64,000 bases of DNA from Dillenia suffruticosa (Eukaryota > Streptophyta > Magnoliopsida > Dilleniales > Dilleniaceae), in the NCBI GenBank assembly GCA_033439265.1, contig JAVTVX010000021.1, positions 16,085,001 to 16,149,000 of the forward strand. The letters are read 5' to 3'. Position 1 is the stretch's first letter; each line of letters opens with the position of its first letter. The notes under the pieces are model-generated. The model saw only the letters and a program-made list of their open reading frames with translations. It did no database searches and was not told the DNA's origin. This document shows positions 23,646 to 36,260 of this stretch, piece after piece. The translations under genes and the position numbers were made by a program.

Positions 23646-23732
23646 GCAACAATGAAAATGAAATTAGTAATTTTCCTTTTTGGGTGACACAAGAGCTTGG
23701 TTTTGCCGGAAAAAATAGAGCTTACTGACCCC

Positions 23733-23746
23733 TTTTTTTTATAGAG
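23733..23746 (-). promoter_or_regulatory. Probable TATA-like box of NLR3
   Basis: Minus-strand CTCTATAAAAAAAA, about 90-100 bases upstream of the NLR3 start and aligned with the NLR2 TATA box. This suggests the truncated NLR3 may have kept its promoter. Confidence 0.4.
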
Positions 23747-24026
23747 CTATCCTTTGGAAACTCTCCGTGATTCTTACCTTGTGATCTAAGATATACAAAT
23801 CTATTTGTTTGTCTCCAATAATTAACCATGTTGTCTTTGATTCTAAATACGAAGCGTGAGCTGAGCAAACTTGTAGTGACCCCATCAAATAGCATTCCTT
23901 GAGAACAATGTGCTGATGCTAAATTCAATTCTCATGTTCCTTTCACTTTCTCGAATTCCTACTCCTTTTGCTTTTTTTCTTTTTCCTTTCCAAGATTCTC
24001 AGACTGTCTCTCTCTCTCTCTCTCCC

Positions 24027-24434
24027 CCCTTTTTTTTTGGGTTATACAAGAAGGAAGCCCATGCAGGCCCAAGAACGAAAGCCAAACTGCAGCGCAGGAC
24101 AGCTCCTTGGAGAAGGAGAGTCCATAACATCTTCGTGCAAGATCTTGCCTGCTGGGAGGGGAGAAGACATGCATCTCGGAAGCCTGAAAATGACCAATCC
24201 TTGCCGTATGATCAGCACATTTATTTCCTTCTCTGAAGATGTGGACAACAGAGGAGTGCTCAGCATACATTCTGAGCATGTTGCAGTCCTTAAGAAGAGG
24301 ATGAAGAGGGTGAATGAGGGTGACGAAAGTAATGGAATCAGACTCAACTATCAACCGTCTGATATCATTATCCTTGGCAAGCTTGAGGCCTTCTCTTATG
24401 CCCCATAATTCAGCGCTTGTGCTGTCGGAGATGC
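24027..24434 (-). mobile_element. 5'-truncated LINE fragment with RNase H domain
   Basis: About 400 bp splits a CT microsatellite that is continuous in the paralogous flank (18622-18674). On the minus strand it encodes an RVT_3/RNase H-like block: STSAELWGIREGLKLAKDND, then RLIVESDS and later FREGNKCADH. It ends in an A-run (plus-strand T's at about 24031-24039). Truncation at the 5' side and a 3' poly-A fit target-primed LINE insertion; the target duplication cannot be told from the CT repeats on both sides. Confidence 0.75.
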
Positions 24435-24832
24435 CTCTCTCTCTCTCTCTCTCTCTCTCTCCCCCCCCCCCCCCCTCTCTCTCTCTCTGTGTTTTAAAAA
24501 TATTTTTCATAGGATCAATACCCTCCAAAATAGGAAAAGAAAAGGCATTACTGCATTCCACTCTCCTCGGACACCCTACGCATCTTCAAAGTCCAGTAAT
24601 TCTTTCGCACCAAGATCGGGAAAAAAAAATCATGATCTTTTTATACTAAGATGTTGATTCTCTCTTTCAAGTGTCCTCCATTAACTTTTTGAAACCAGGC
24701 TTTGGTTGAAGTGACCCCTGAATTTCTAAAACAAATTCTGTGCAAGAAAACTTGAGTGACCCCTGAATGTTCTTTTTAAGTAAACATAATTGTCATTGTC
24801 TATTGCATTTTTGGATAAACTACACATATTTG

Positions 24833-25335
24833 TGTATATATTTTATTCCCATATATCGGAAGTATGATAAATTATAAAAATTAAATAGTTAGAATTTTCA
24901 GATAAATATTTTAATACGTAGTCCACAAAAAAAAAAAAAAACGAACTGCAAATAGCGAAATCTCTCGATCTACACTCTCGGTCAGGATGATAATCACGAG
25001 ATTAAACCACCATCATAGATTCACCGTACCTCAACCCAAAATCCGATAAATCCAATGACGGAAAAATTTCCTACTTCGAAAATTTTCGATCCCTCGATAT
25101 TTTATTACTTTAGACAAATTAATATCTCTCACTTTTATCTGATAATGAACACACTCTATTGTTCATTCAAAAACTCAAATTATTTCACCCAATTCACGTT
25201 AGAAGAGAGAGAAAATATATAAGAGAGTTAGTGGGAGTTATGGGGATAATGGGAGTTAACCCATCATCTCCAAAATTAAATTTATAATTTTTTAATCTAT
25301 GCTAAAATGCCCCTACGTAAGCATATTTACTAACA
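24833..25335 (-). repeat. 3' LTR of the Copia element
   Basis: Matches 33586-34103 over almost its whole length, sharing for example TAAATCCAATGA-type blocks, TATTTTAT, GGGGATAATG and CATATTT near the right edge. On the minus strand it starts TGTTAG. The left edge is uncertain by a few bases (24831 or 24833). Confidence 0.8.
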
Positions 25336-25346
25336 TCTCCCACTTG
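25336..25346 (-). other. Polypurine tract of the Copia element
   Basis: Minus-strand CAAGTGGGAGA lies immediately before the TGTTAG of the 3' LTR, the expected position for plus-strand DNA priming. Confidence 0.6.
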
Positions 25347-26478
25347 TACATAAGTGCATTTTACATCCGTCACAAAATCATAACTCATACGATCTACCAC
25401 ATCACCCTATTGGACTTTCATACATGATTGGATATCATGCGACCAACGAGTATACTTGCAAGCAAACACTTCTTGATGCACCTATTAGGATAATCAAGAA
25501 GCCACTGTTAGTATTAAGAAAAACTCGTTGTATGCTAGACTCAACGTAATTACATCTATCGAGTCATTTTTCTTATCGAAAATGATAATCAATCATTGTT
25601 CAGCTGTATATTCACTATTATATTTGAATATCAATATGGATAAATATAACGGACCGGTCAGTAAATACTACACCATGATGCAATGTCGATTGATCTTCCT
25701 TTTCTCAAACTCGAATCTATCAGTCTCAATTTAGCTGGTTTTCTAGACTTACCTCTTACATCTCAATTATCTTTCAGACCATTGGTAAATAGACTAAATA
25801 GCAAATAGTGAACCAAGACTTCTATAAACAGCCAAAAATAATAAGAATACAAGAAATCTCATCCAATAGATCTCAGATTTCACACAGTGCAAATGGGGAT
25901 TATAATCACACTATATTTTCAAATAATAACTCCCACTATCTCATGGTCGTCTTATCATGTGCAGTATGAAACACGTGTCATAGTGTTAATTTCTCTATCT
26001 CTCAAAAGGGCATATGTCAGATTTCTCTGACACTGTATAGGTATGGGATTCAGTCTACATATAAGATTTTACCCAAATATCTTATAGTGTATCTTAAAGA
26101 CAATATCACTAGACGTAATGATATCTAAGATCTAAAATATAACTATTTACAAGCAACATAGATGTAGGTATATCTATAACGGTCATATCGCATATCATCT
26201 CATCTTGAACACGTATCAGGGTGATTTATGTTCTAGTAAGGTCACTCTCAAAATCTTTTACAATTAGGAACCGCCTCATCTCATTCACTCAAAGTTGGAG
26301 GTGATCACTCGTATGAGAGAATCAACCATGCCTGTATGATATGTCTTTTATCACAACACACCTCACTACAGAATATATGATAATAAACAAGTGCAACAAA
26401 TAAACTTATGACTGAATAATGTACATATGTCTTTTATATCAATAAGTATAAAGACCATCAATATAGTAGAAAGAAATA
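25347..26478. other. Copia 3' non-coding region
   Basis: About 1.1 kb between the RNase H remnant and the polypurine tract. No recognisable coding sequence; degenerate element DNA. Confidence 0.6.
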
Positions 26479-28010
26479 TCAAATTACATGTAAACACAAT
26501 GAATCTATACATCTCACAAAGGAATCTCTCACAATGGGTTTGGTGAAGGGATCAGTCACCATACTGTATGTAAAAGTGTATTTAGTCGTCACTACACCCT
26601 TCTCGATGATATCTCTCACAAAATGGTATCTGCTATCAATATGTTTGGTCTTACTATGATATTTAGGGTCTCGGGTGTAGGCAATGACGGACTGATTATC
26701 ATAATAAATTATCACTAGTCTCCCACTATCTGCCACAATCCCTAAATCATCCAGAAATCTCCGGAACCAAACACTCTCCTAAACTGTCGTTGAGTATGCC
26801 ACAAGCTCAACCTTTATCGTAGATAGAGATACACAGATTTGTTTCTCACTTCTCTAAAATATGCTACTGTTATTGAGAAAGATAGCAAAATCTGATATCG
26901 ATTTGCATCCATCCAGATCGTCACCCCAGTCGGTATTTGAATACCCAATAAGACGCAAATCACTTATTCCGTAACACAATGTGAGATTCAAGGTTCTCTT
27001 AAAATCTCTCAAAATCCTTTTCACTGCTCTTTAATAATCTCTTCCAAGATTCAATTGATACCTACTCACCAGATCGACTACAAAACAAATGTCTGGTCGT
27101 GTATATCTCATCGCATATACTAGACTGTCTATTACACTGACATAAGAAATCCTACTTATCTCTCTTATTTCTTCTTGAATTTTAAGAGACATGTCAAGAT
27201 TCAGACCCCCACCTTTAGCGATAAGAGTATCTATAAGATTATAATCACTTATCTCGAAGTGTTTAAGAACCTTCATGATGTAGGACTTTTGTAAAAGAGT
27301 TAACACCCATTTCAAGTGATCCCTCTGAATTCTAACTCTAAGAATAAATCGAGTCTCACCCATATCCTTCATATCAAAACTCGACGATAACAATGCTTTG
27401 ATGGTTATCAGATACTCTCTACTGTTTCTAGTCAATAGAATGTCATCCACATATAAGAATATGATTACACAGGGGTCAATAGAACGTATTAAGTATGCGT
27501 ATTGATCCTCCTCGATCATTACAAACCTATAAAAAATATCACATTTTCGTGAAATCTCATATACCACTGTCTGGATGATTGCTTAAAACCGTATATTGAT
27601 TTTCAAAGTCGGCGGACCTAATCCTCCTGACCTTTTAAAGCAAATCCAAAGGGTTGTTCCACATAAATCTTCTTATCCAAATTTTCGTTAAGGAAGACAA
27701 TTTTTATATCCATTTAATGTAACTTCATATCCATATTCGCGATAATCACTAAAAGTAAACAAATCAAGATAAATTTGTCCATCGGGAAAAAAGTCTTTTC
27801 GTAATCTACTCCCCTAGTTTGATTGTAACCCTTGGCTATCAAACGTGTCTTATACGTCTCCATCGATCCGTCGACCTTTCTCTTGATACTGAGAATCCAC
27901 TTTTTCCCAATGAACTTTCTACCCTCATGTAAATCAATTAGATCTCAGATCTCATCGATTCTCATCAACTCATTTTCTTCATCCATGGCCTTCAACCAAT
28001 AGTCCTTCAT
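26479..28010 (-). pseudogene. Copia reverse transcriptase-RNase H remnant
   Basis: RT starts near 28010 (minus strand) with KWILSIKRKVDGSMETYKTR, LIAKGYNQTRGVDYEKTF and QSSRQW-type blocks. It continues in the 27567-27031 frame with the catalytic FLYVDDILL motif and SFDMKDMGE. RNase H is at 26736-26479 with IIYYDNQSVIAYTRDPKYH, SKTKHIDSRYHFVRD and VTDPFTKP. The frame is broken between and within these blocks. Confidence 0.85.
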
Positions 28011-28241
28011 AGGACTCTAGAGAACCTCTAGGACCACTTTAGGTTCCTCATATTTCTTAAGAGTTACAATGAGAGTCTCATCCTTAATTAACAAGTGATG
28101 TTTAGGTACGCATTCTCGACTACTTTTATGAGGAGAGGAAATTTATTCACCTTTCGATAGATCGCTCTCACTAAGACCAAAATCTATAATGGGTTCTTGG
28201 GTCTCACAGCTGGACTCAGTTGAGCCACTAGATTCATCCAT

Positions 28242-29030
28242 CTAATGGAAGATAAAATTTCGATCGATTTCACCTCTTTTAGGGAAATCATTTTCAATGA
28301 ATGTGACATCACAAGATTCATTCTCAGTAACAATACCGTCTGTATGTTCACCTAAGATTATATACCCTTTGGAGTGTTTTAAATATCTTACAAAGATACA
28401 TTTCTTTTTTAGCAGGTCGAACTTATCGTGTGAATATGAAGAATCGTGATCATACACGGCATAACCCCATGACCTCAAGTGGCTAAAGTTAGGCTGCCTC
28501 CTTGTCCAAATCTCATATAGGATACTGACAGTAGATTTTGATGGGACATGGTTAAGGACGTATGTTGCAGTCAATAAAGCATTTTCTCAATGGGGGACGT
28601 TCAAATTGGCCTGTGCCATCATAGAGCTCACCATCTCCAACAAATCATATTCCTCCTCTTGACTACTCCATTTTGTTGAAGAGCAGCAGGAATAGTCAGC
28701 TATCTCGAAATACTCTTATCGAAATAGAGCTCTCTGAATTATTCTGATAAATACTCGTACCTCCAATCGGTTTTGAGAATCTTCACTCTCAATCTAACCG
28801 ATTATCAATCTCACTAATAAACCTCCTAAAACATTCCAAGATTTATACAAGATTAGATAAACGTAACCGAAATGCGTGTAATCGTCTATAAACGTAATAA
28901 GGTTTATAGCTCCGTTTCAAACTCTCACGCTCCAAGGGCCACAGATATCGGAGTAGACCAACTGCAATGGAGTCCCAGTTTTCATTGTGTTGCCAAATGG
29001 TTTTCCTGTAAATTTGTCGGCTAGACAAAA
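28242..29030 (-). pseudogene. Copia integrase remnant
   Basis: Minus-strand pieces: a KLCLADKFTGKPF-like start near 29030, a QQNGVV-type block near 28690, then ATYVLNHVPSKSTVSILYEI, LRSWGYAVY and KKKCIFVRYLKHSKGYIIL at 28574-28242. Frames shift between blocks. Confidence 0.75.
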
Positions 29031-29149
29031 CTTACATACAGGTAACTCGAGCATGGTTAGCAGGCCCAACTGACCACTCGCTGTTAACCGGTTCATCCTC
29101 TCTTACCCTATATGTCCAAGTCTACTATGTCAGACATTCACATCATCAT

Positions 29150-30200
29150 CTACGTAATCAGATGTAAAGACAATAGAACAATAACAAAAATATCATTGAA
29201 ACAAATAGCATCCAATAGTCCATCACAGATAAAATCATAATAGAACAAAGAGATGTCATATTTAATAAAAACAAATGATTTTCTATTTGACAAACCATAT
29301 TCTAAATGATCTAAATAAAGTACTGAAATCAAGTTCCGTCGAATATCCAAAACATAAAAAATGTCATTTAAATACAGAGTCTGGCTACTTTGTAACTTCA
29401 ACTTGCAGGTGTCAATCCCTCTGACAACGACAAATGTTTTGTTCCTCATGAGAAATCAGTGAATATCACAATAGATGAGACAAAGTGCAAACGACGTAAA
29501 GAAAAAAAATATTCTTTCTACTCGTCACACTTACGAGCGAATGACCAAATTTATCACAAACATCGCACTTCACATTGATCTTATCAAGCTCCTTCCTCCT
29601 GCGCTTTTGTACCTTGTTGTCGGATTTTTTGGATGGTTTCTTCTTGCTTAGACCTTGAGCCTCCTTCTCATACTTATACTATTCGTTTGGTGCCACGGGA
29701 GTCCTTACTCAACTTCGCTGCATAAGTATAATCCAAGTGCGGTCTACTCACCTCCAGACGCTCTTTCTCAAGCTCACAGTACCTGCTTAGATTAGAGAAA
29801 GTACGAATACTCTCGTCATGCGTGAGATAGATTTTCATGATTTCCCATAAATCAGATAAAAACTTGATCACACCCAGTACCTGAATATCATCCGAAATGG
29901 GTTTGCCTGCACTCCTTAAATTGGCGATCATACTCGACATTTGTATAAAATATTGTATCATTATATGATCAGCCCTTTTCCTATAAGTGATAAACTTATA
30001 AGTCGGCATTCTCACCTTATGAGCTGAAAAAGGGCACCGTAATACTCCTTTAGGGCAAGCCAAACCAATATAGTCATAGGATATTACTCATAAACCGGGA
30101 TCATATCGTCGTGCAAGCTATTCAAAAGGATTGCCCTAAGTTGGCCATCATTTCTCTTTCATACACGAAATACCTCCCGATCCCGTCTCACTTGAGACGT
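29150..30200 (-). pseudogene. Copia gag and protease-region remnant
   Basis: The 30063-29674 frame has the UBN2-type gag signature (MIQYFIQMSSMIANL, LTHDESIRTF, YCELEKERLEV), preceded by LNSLHDDMIPVYE-like sequence. At 29449-29150 a gag-pre-integrase block (LYLNDIFYVLDIRRNLISV) follows. The zinc-knuckle region between them is eroded. Confidence 0.8.
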
Positions 30201-30221
30201 AGTACCCTCCCCGGGAGCCAC

Positions 30222-31486
30222 TGATAATGCACAAATTGTCATTTTTATTGTTGATATTATGATTTGATTTTGGATTAGTTAGTGCCATAATAATTGTTTT
30301 TTATGGCATTTTTATTTTTAGGGATCAAAAATGGAAATTGGATCAAATTGGGCTTAAGGAAACATTTTTGGAACTAAATGATTCAAAATATCAATTGGGC
30401 CTACAAAGGAAAGGAAGAAGTATCAAAAAGTGGAAGATTTTATTTTAGGAATTTTTACTTTAAGTAAAAATTGTTGTTAGAAGTAAAATTTCTAAATTTT
30501 CCTATTTTGGTATATCTTTTTCCTATTATTTTGGAAGAATCTTGGAGACCTAGAGCATTAAAAGAATGACTCTCCTCATTAACCCTAGAAGGCACTATTC
30601 ACGTTACTGTTCAAGGCACTATTCATATATATATTCACAAGTGCTGTGGCGGCTACATTCAATCTCTCTTTAGGTTTTAGGTTTTATTTTTTCTTTCTTT
30701 CTTTGAAGAACACTTTTTTGTTTATTCTCAAGAATATGGTCACCATGAGTGGCTAGTTCTCTTATTCTGATTCAAGGGGAAGTTTAATCGATTGTTCTTC
30801 ATTGTGAGGTTATATTCTTAATTTAATTTCTTGCATTTTTAATTCAAGTATTCGTCGATTCTTGATTTATTTTTATGAATGATTGGTATTGGTTAATCTG
30901 ACAATTTAATTCAATATCAATTTTTCTACTGCATCCAGGATTTCAGTGATCCGTAATTGTCATAAATGAATGGTACGAGTAGCAAATAGGTTATATATGT
31001 TTATAGGTCGTTTGCCAATATTCATTTTAACCTAAGAAATCGATGGAACAAAATCGAATAATTGTACGGCTATCCTGGTTATTTGTATTTTGGTTTAACT
31101 GTTTTCACAGAACTTAATGCTGTCATTATTTGATATGAAACGCTATCGTACCCAGTCGATTAATGATAAGTTTTGATTGAATGCTGGGTTTGGTCAATTA
31201 TTTTAAGAAAACACAAGATTTATTATGAACTCTTGGATCGGAGTTTGGTGAATTGAATTTCTTCTTAAAATTTTAGTATTTTTGCATATTTGATTTGTCT
31301 TTTAATTTTAGCTATTTAATTTTTGATTTAGGAATTTATTTTATAAACCCCCCCATTTTATTTTGGCATTTACTAAGGAGTTAAGTTAACATAGTTCCCT
31401 TGGGATTCGACCTGGTAACCACTATTGCTACAGTTTGTTGCATTGGGGAAATCAGTATTAATTTGAGGGATTCGACAACCCGACCA
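30222..31486 (+). repeat. Putative 5' LTR of the Ty3/Gypsy element
   Basis: About 1.27 kb starting TG and ending CA a few bases before the primer site. No second LTR exists here to confirm the edges, so they rest on the TG/CA and primer-site positions. Confidence 0.55.
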
Positions 31487-31569
31487 AATTTTGGCGTCGC
31501 TGCCGGGGAACTATCTTAATTTCTTAGTTTGTGTTTTTCACTTGTTTATTGATTTTTGGAGAGGAAAAG

Positions 31570-32342
31570 ATGGAAAATCGTGAAAGAACTCTGAATGAGT
31601 TAGCTGCATCAATTTTGAATCAACATCCCTTGTGCATCGAGAACCCAGCTCATGAGGTAAGTCACTCGAATCTTGAAAATCAAATTTCTGAATTGACTGC
31701 TTTGGTTCGTCAGATGGCTGTAGGGCAAATACATGCAACCAAAGTTTGTGGCATATGCTCGATATCCAGACATCCTACGGATATGTGTCCATCTCTGCAA
31801 GAAAATTTTACTCATCAAGCAAATGCCGTAGGAGGATTTCCTAGCCAACCTCAGAAGAAGTACGACCCCTACTCTACTTATTATAACCCTGGATGGAGAG
31901 AGCATCCAAACCTGAGTTGCGGGAATCAAGGAGGACAAACAAGATATTCTCCTCAGCAATTCAATAGGCCAACACATGCACCGATAGAATCGTCTAATTT
32001 AGGTATGTCCCTAGAAAATATTATGAAATCTCTCGCGACTAACACTCAACAATTTCAACAGGAAACGAGAGCTTGCATTCAAAATTTGGGAATCAAATCA
32101 CTCAGCTAGCCACTTCGGTTAGCAATTTGGAGGTTCGAATCTCAGGGATATTACCTTCACAAATGGTAGTAAACCCTAAGGAGAATGATAGTGCAATGGT
32201 ATTGCGATCAACCCCACCATCGCCCAAGAAGGTAGATGAAAAGAAGGATGAAGAAGAAGAGGATAAGGCCATCGATGAAAGTCCAATTAAGTTTGAGAAA
32301 TCCAAGATGGAAGAATACGAGAAGGAAGTAGGGAATATATGA
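31570..32342 (+). pseudogene. Ty3/Gypsy gag remnant
   Basis: The ATG at 31570 gives MENRERTLNELAASI, the usual gag start. It jumps early to the coiled region and a CCHC knuckle (CGICSISRHPTDMC), so the middle of gag is deleted. A YDPYSTYYNPGWREHPNL block follows. A frameshift near 32095 leads to SNLEVRISGILPSQMVVNPK and an acidic tail. Not functional. Confidence 0.8.
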
Positions 32343-32382
32343 ACCCTCCTAATAAATCTTAGTACCCTCTCCGGGAGCCACT

Positions 32383-33571
32383 ATCTCGTGTCTCAGAATT
32401 TCAGAAAGATTCTACTCCTCGATAACAAATTGAATCTATCGGTGCCAAATATTGTAATTGTCACCATTCAGTTTTATCCCCTTACAAAGATTTGGTACGA
32501 CAGTTCTCGAAATAGTCAGAGAGAGTTTAGTGATTTATTGATGATTATTCTCATATTTTGTGCACCTTTCGAATCAATAAATTCTAAATAATTAGAGTAT
32601 AAATCCCAAAATGAGCATAAGAGTCAACGGACACCATACACCACAACTCGGAATCGCATCTTACCATCCGGACTTACATTTGGCACACAAAAATCTATAA
32701 AAAAGTCACAAATAATGATGTAGGATACTTAGAAAATGAGAAAAATCAATTCGAAATGACCTGACGCGCCACTGGAGGTCCTACATGCCACCATACGTCG
32801 GTGGTGTGCTGCCAATGCCTGCATGCGCCAGACATGCAGTACATGGGCCACGCGCCTGCATGCATGCGACTCACATCCCGGGTCGCGTCCTGGGTTGAGA
32901 GACGAGTTGGGATGTGGATCCGATTTGCAACTAACCCGGACCTTCTGATCTGGTTCATGCTCCTCCACGCCCGTGAACCACACGCACCTATACCCGTGAG
33001 CGCCACGCGCCCGCAGGTTGGGGTCGGGTCTTCTTCGCCCGACTCCATGCAACTGGGTCTGTACGACCTGATTGCCGAGAAACACATTTCCGACTCGATT
33101 TTGGTGTGGATTTCAATTGTAATTCTAAATAGGACTTTTTTCAACTATACTAAACTTGATTTTTGAAGAATTCAAATCCTAAAATTTGCAAATCAAACTA
33201 CCTCCATCACGGCTCTTCGCGGCCAGTTTCGAAATCTAAGTTTTCGGCAACAACAGTTGTAATTGATCACTCAAATTTATAGATCTGAGTGTTAGGAATA
33301 CGTTTAGACCATTTATATGCATCAATTTGTCCTCTAACTTAACAAATCTAAGGTTTTGAGGTCCGTACAGTCGAAAATTTTGACCGAACTTTTCATGACC
33401 TAAACATGCTCAAAAATTCAATAAAAATTATTTTTATGATCCTTAAACCATGAGTATTCTCATGGTATTTTCAGATTCACAAAATTTATTCGTGATCCGA
33501 ATGCTAAATTTTATACCCCACATATTTTATATCCGAAATAATTTTGAAAAATATTTTTAATAAATTTAACG
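32383..33571 (-). other. Copia leader with a GC-rich island
   Basis: Sequence between the primer site and gag of the Copia element. About 32760-33080 is strikingly GC-rich (GCATGC, GGGTCG and CACGCG motifs) beside AT-rich DNA and gives overlapping frames on both strands, none of which I recognise. No convincing gene. Confidence 0.5.
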
Positions 33572-33585
33572 GACTTTGATACGAA
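33572..33585 (-). other. Degraded primer-binding site of the Copia element
   Basis: The minus strand reads TTCGTATCAAAGTCC directly inside the 5' LTR. It resembles the usual plant Copia initiator-tRNA-Met site TGGTATCAGAGC with several changes. Confidence 0.5.
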
Positions 33586-34103
33586 TGTTAGATTTATTCA
33601 CATATATCGAAACTGTGTCAAATCACAAAAATTAAATAGTCAAAATTTTCAGGTAAATACCTTATTTGTAGTCCATAAAAAATAACCGAACTACAAACTG
33701 CGAAATCTCTCAGCCTAAACTCTCGGTCGAGATGGTGATTACGAGATCGAACCACCACCACAGATTCACGAGATCGAACCACCTCCATAGATTCACGACA
33801 TCTCAACTCAAAATCCGGTGAATCCAATGATGGAAAATTTTTCTACTTGAAATTTTTTTATCCCTTGATATTTTATCACTCTAGATAAATTGATCTTTCT
33901 CACTTTTATCTAATAATAAATACACTCTCTTGTTCATTCAAATATTCAAATTATTTCACCAAATTCTCATCAGAAGAGAGAAAAAATCTATGAGAATCAA
34001 TGAGAATTATGGGGATAATGAGAGTTAATCTATTATCTCCAAAATCAAATTTTAAATTTTTTAACCTTTGATAAAATGTCCCTATAAAACATATTTCCCA
34101 ACA
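33586..34103 (-). repeat. 5' LTR of the Copia element
   Basis: The plus strand begins TGTTAG and ends CCAACA, a proper TG...CA LTR with short inverted ends, about 518 bp. Compared with the left copy it carries an extra internal duplication (GATTCACGA plus GATCGAACCACC). Confidence 0.8.
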
Positions 34104-35640
34104 TCTATAACAGCCCTCAAAATCGCATGTCAAAGGGTCAAGTTTCAATGAATATTTAGAGTGCAATTTATGGAGAAAAAAGAGAGACCAAAGCAAGTAC
34201 AGTAGCATAAAAGGTTCCTGAAACGGGTTTGAAACAGGTGGCGCAAATTGAAAATTGAGGTCGGCTGCGTAGTGCCTCGCCTTCTGTAGCACAACCGGCC
34301 ATGTGCGGCGGCTGACAAAAGGGGGAGAACAAGACTTTATGTTAACTTTGTATTTTGTTTATCCCCTTTTCTTTTGTGCCTCTGAAGTTACTAGAATTCT
34401 GGTATAAATTGTAATACGACTTTTATTTTTTTCTTTATTTTAGTTAAATTATTTTAAAAATTAAATTATTTCTTTGTTAATGGAAGAATAGTTGTTAACT
34501 TTTTTCTATTTACGTTTGAATTATCTCAAAAGTACTGTAATATTAACTTTAAGTTTTTGGTTTAGTAATATTATTTTTTTTTGTTATAAGAGAATGTTTT
34601 TCAGAATCATATTTTGATTAATTTGATTTAATCGTTATTCGGTTTAATTTAAGGAGAGTTCTTTTAATATAATTTTTTTTATTCTCAAGTTTTAAATCCG
34701 TGACTCGTTAAAGGAGTTGGTATATTTATCTATTGGATCAAAGATGGTTTAATAATATTATAAGAGTGAGAAGTGAGCATAGAAAATGAAGAGTTGCAGA
34801 GGAGAGAGTAGAGTGGAGGATTTTATAAAGGTCACCGATCCGTTGGGGACTGACGCGGAAGGCAAGAGTTTCTATTCCTTTGTTACCGATTTTGAAATGT
34901 TCTTTTTATTTTTAGTGATATTTATCGACTCAAATGACGTGGGAGGCAAAATTTTTCTTGACTTCTTAATTGTAATAATTTTGACTTAAAATTGAATATT
35001 TTATAATAAAAAATATTTATAACACATTTAAAAAAATACACATATACATCAAAATAATTATTGTAATACACACTAAATTTAAAAAATAAAAGAAAAAGAA
35101 AAATACCACACATACTAACATAATACTAAATTTTCATCCAATAAATTTATCATCAAGATATTTTTGGGCCAATATAAATTCAAAAAGCATGTAGCAACAT
35201 ACAATTTTTGTTCTATTGTTATCAATTCTTTATTAAAAGTAGTGTTATAGAAATCATAAAATTTGAATTGATAAAATATTATATCATATGTTACACTTGA
35301 ACATGGCCAAGCAAGCCTGTTGCCCTCCCTCCATTGGCTATAGTTTGAGGTAATATTTTTGGAATTTTTATAAAAATTATAAACAGATGGATTTGGGTTT
35401 ATTTTTTTTTAAAAAAAATGGGTTTAACTTAAAAATTATTAAAATTTAATCCAAAATTTTTTTGGTATTTTTATAAAAGTTATCCCCAAATGGATTTGGG
35501 TTAAATTTTTTGAAAAAAAAAAATCAAACTAACATCGGAATTGTTAAAATTGAACCCAAAATTTAATTTCTCTTTAAACATGGGGCACATTTAACATGCG
35601 TCGTGTCCATTGATCGGCCAATCCTAGCCATGCCCAAGTC
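34104..35640. repeat. Displaced 5' flank of the third NLR unit
   Basis: Continues the NLR flank beyond the Copia insertion. About 34104-34200 matches 18935-19010. About 34200-34700 matches the NLR1 flank 11490-12340 (GAAACGGGTTTGAAACA, GCGCAAATTGAAAATTG), which is deleted from unit 2. About 34780-35620 matches 19080-19640. No gene found. Confidence 0.75.
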
Positions 35641-36260
35641 CATTTTGTTCCAAAAGGTTCTATTTGTAAATGTCTCCAAGCCAAAGAAAATTTTTATAAT
35701 AAAAATGGCCATTAGAGAAAGAGAGGGGAAAAGAAAAAAAAAAAAACACCCATGTCCTATTAGTTAAAAATTTTTAACAAAATTAAAAAAAAAAATAGTT
35801 ATAAAATATATAAAAAGTTTCAAATTAAAATAAAATCTCTATTTAAATTATAATTAATATTAATAATTTTTTATATTTAAAAATATGTTTCAGGCAGGCT
35901 ACATGTGTATGATTAGTGTTTATCGCAAAATGAAAGCAAATGACTTTAATTCCATCCGTACATTGGTTATTTCTTAATATCTTGGATTTTTTTTGGGGAA
36001 ATTCTAGACATTTCAATTTGATATTCAATTCCCTTTTTGAAAGAAATATCCAAATTTGGTAAAGCAAAATTATTTTTAATTTTTCCATATTTAAGAATAC
36101 ATATTTGGTAAAAATAAATATTTTTAAATCCTATACTTATTTGCTCTCTTTATTAATATGATTTTAAATTATAAATTATAAATAAAAAGTTAGCTCAATA
36201 AATACAACAATAATAACAAACTGAATCTTAATCTCAATATTTAAAATCGACCATTTGAGA

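Larger units (their letters stand above)
30222..32360 (+). mobile_element. Truncated Ty3/Gypsy element nested in the Copia gag region
   Basis: Plus-strand element: a putative 5' LTR (30222-31486, TGATAATGC...CGACCA), then a primer site TTGGCGTCGCTGCCGGGGA typical of plant Ty3/Gypsy elements, then gag remnants ending near 32342. The pol region and 3' LTR are absent. It is flanked by a 22-base near-identical direct repeat of host Copia sequence (30201-30222 and 32361-32382, one mismatch), much longer than the usual 5-bp duplication. Confidence 0.75.
24833..34103 (-). mobile_element. Degenerate Ty1/Copia LTR retrotransposon, 9.3 kb with nested insert
   Basis: Two similar direct repeats of about 500 bp bound coding remnants in Copia order on the minus strand: gag (UBN2) about 30200-29674, gag-pre-integrase about 29450-29150, integrase about 29030-28242, reverse transcriptase about 28010-27031 and RNase H 26736-26479. 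A purine tract (CAAGTGGGAGA, minus strand) precedes the left LTR, and a degraded tRNA-Met-like primer site lies inside the right LTR. Many stops and frameshifts and diverged LTRs show it is old and inactive. The NLR2 flank near 18900-18945 preserves the uninterrupted site. I could not find a clear 5-bp target duplication. Confidence 0.88.

Noticed and set aside
32729-33166. Three overlapping frames of 118-132 codons on both strands
   Set aside because: They arise from the GC-rich island, overlap each other and show no known domain.
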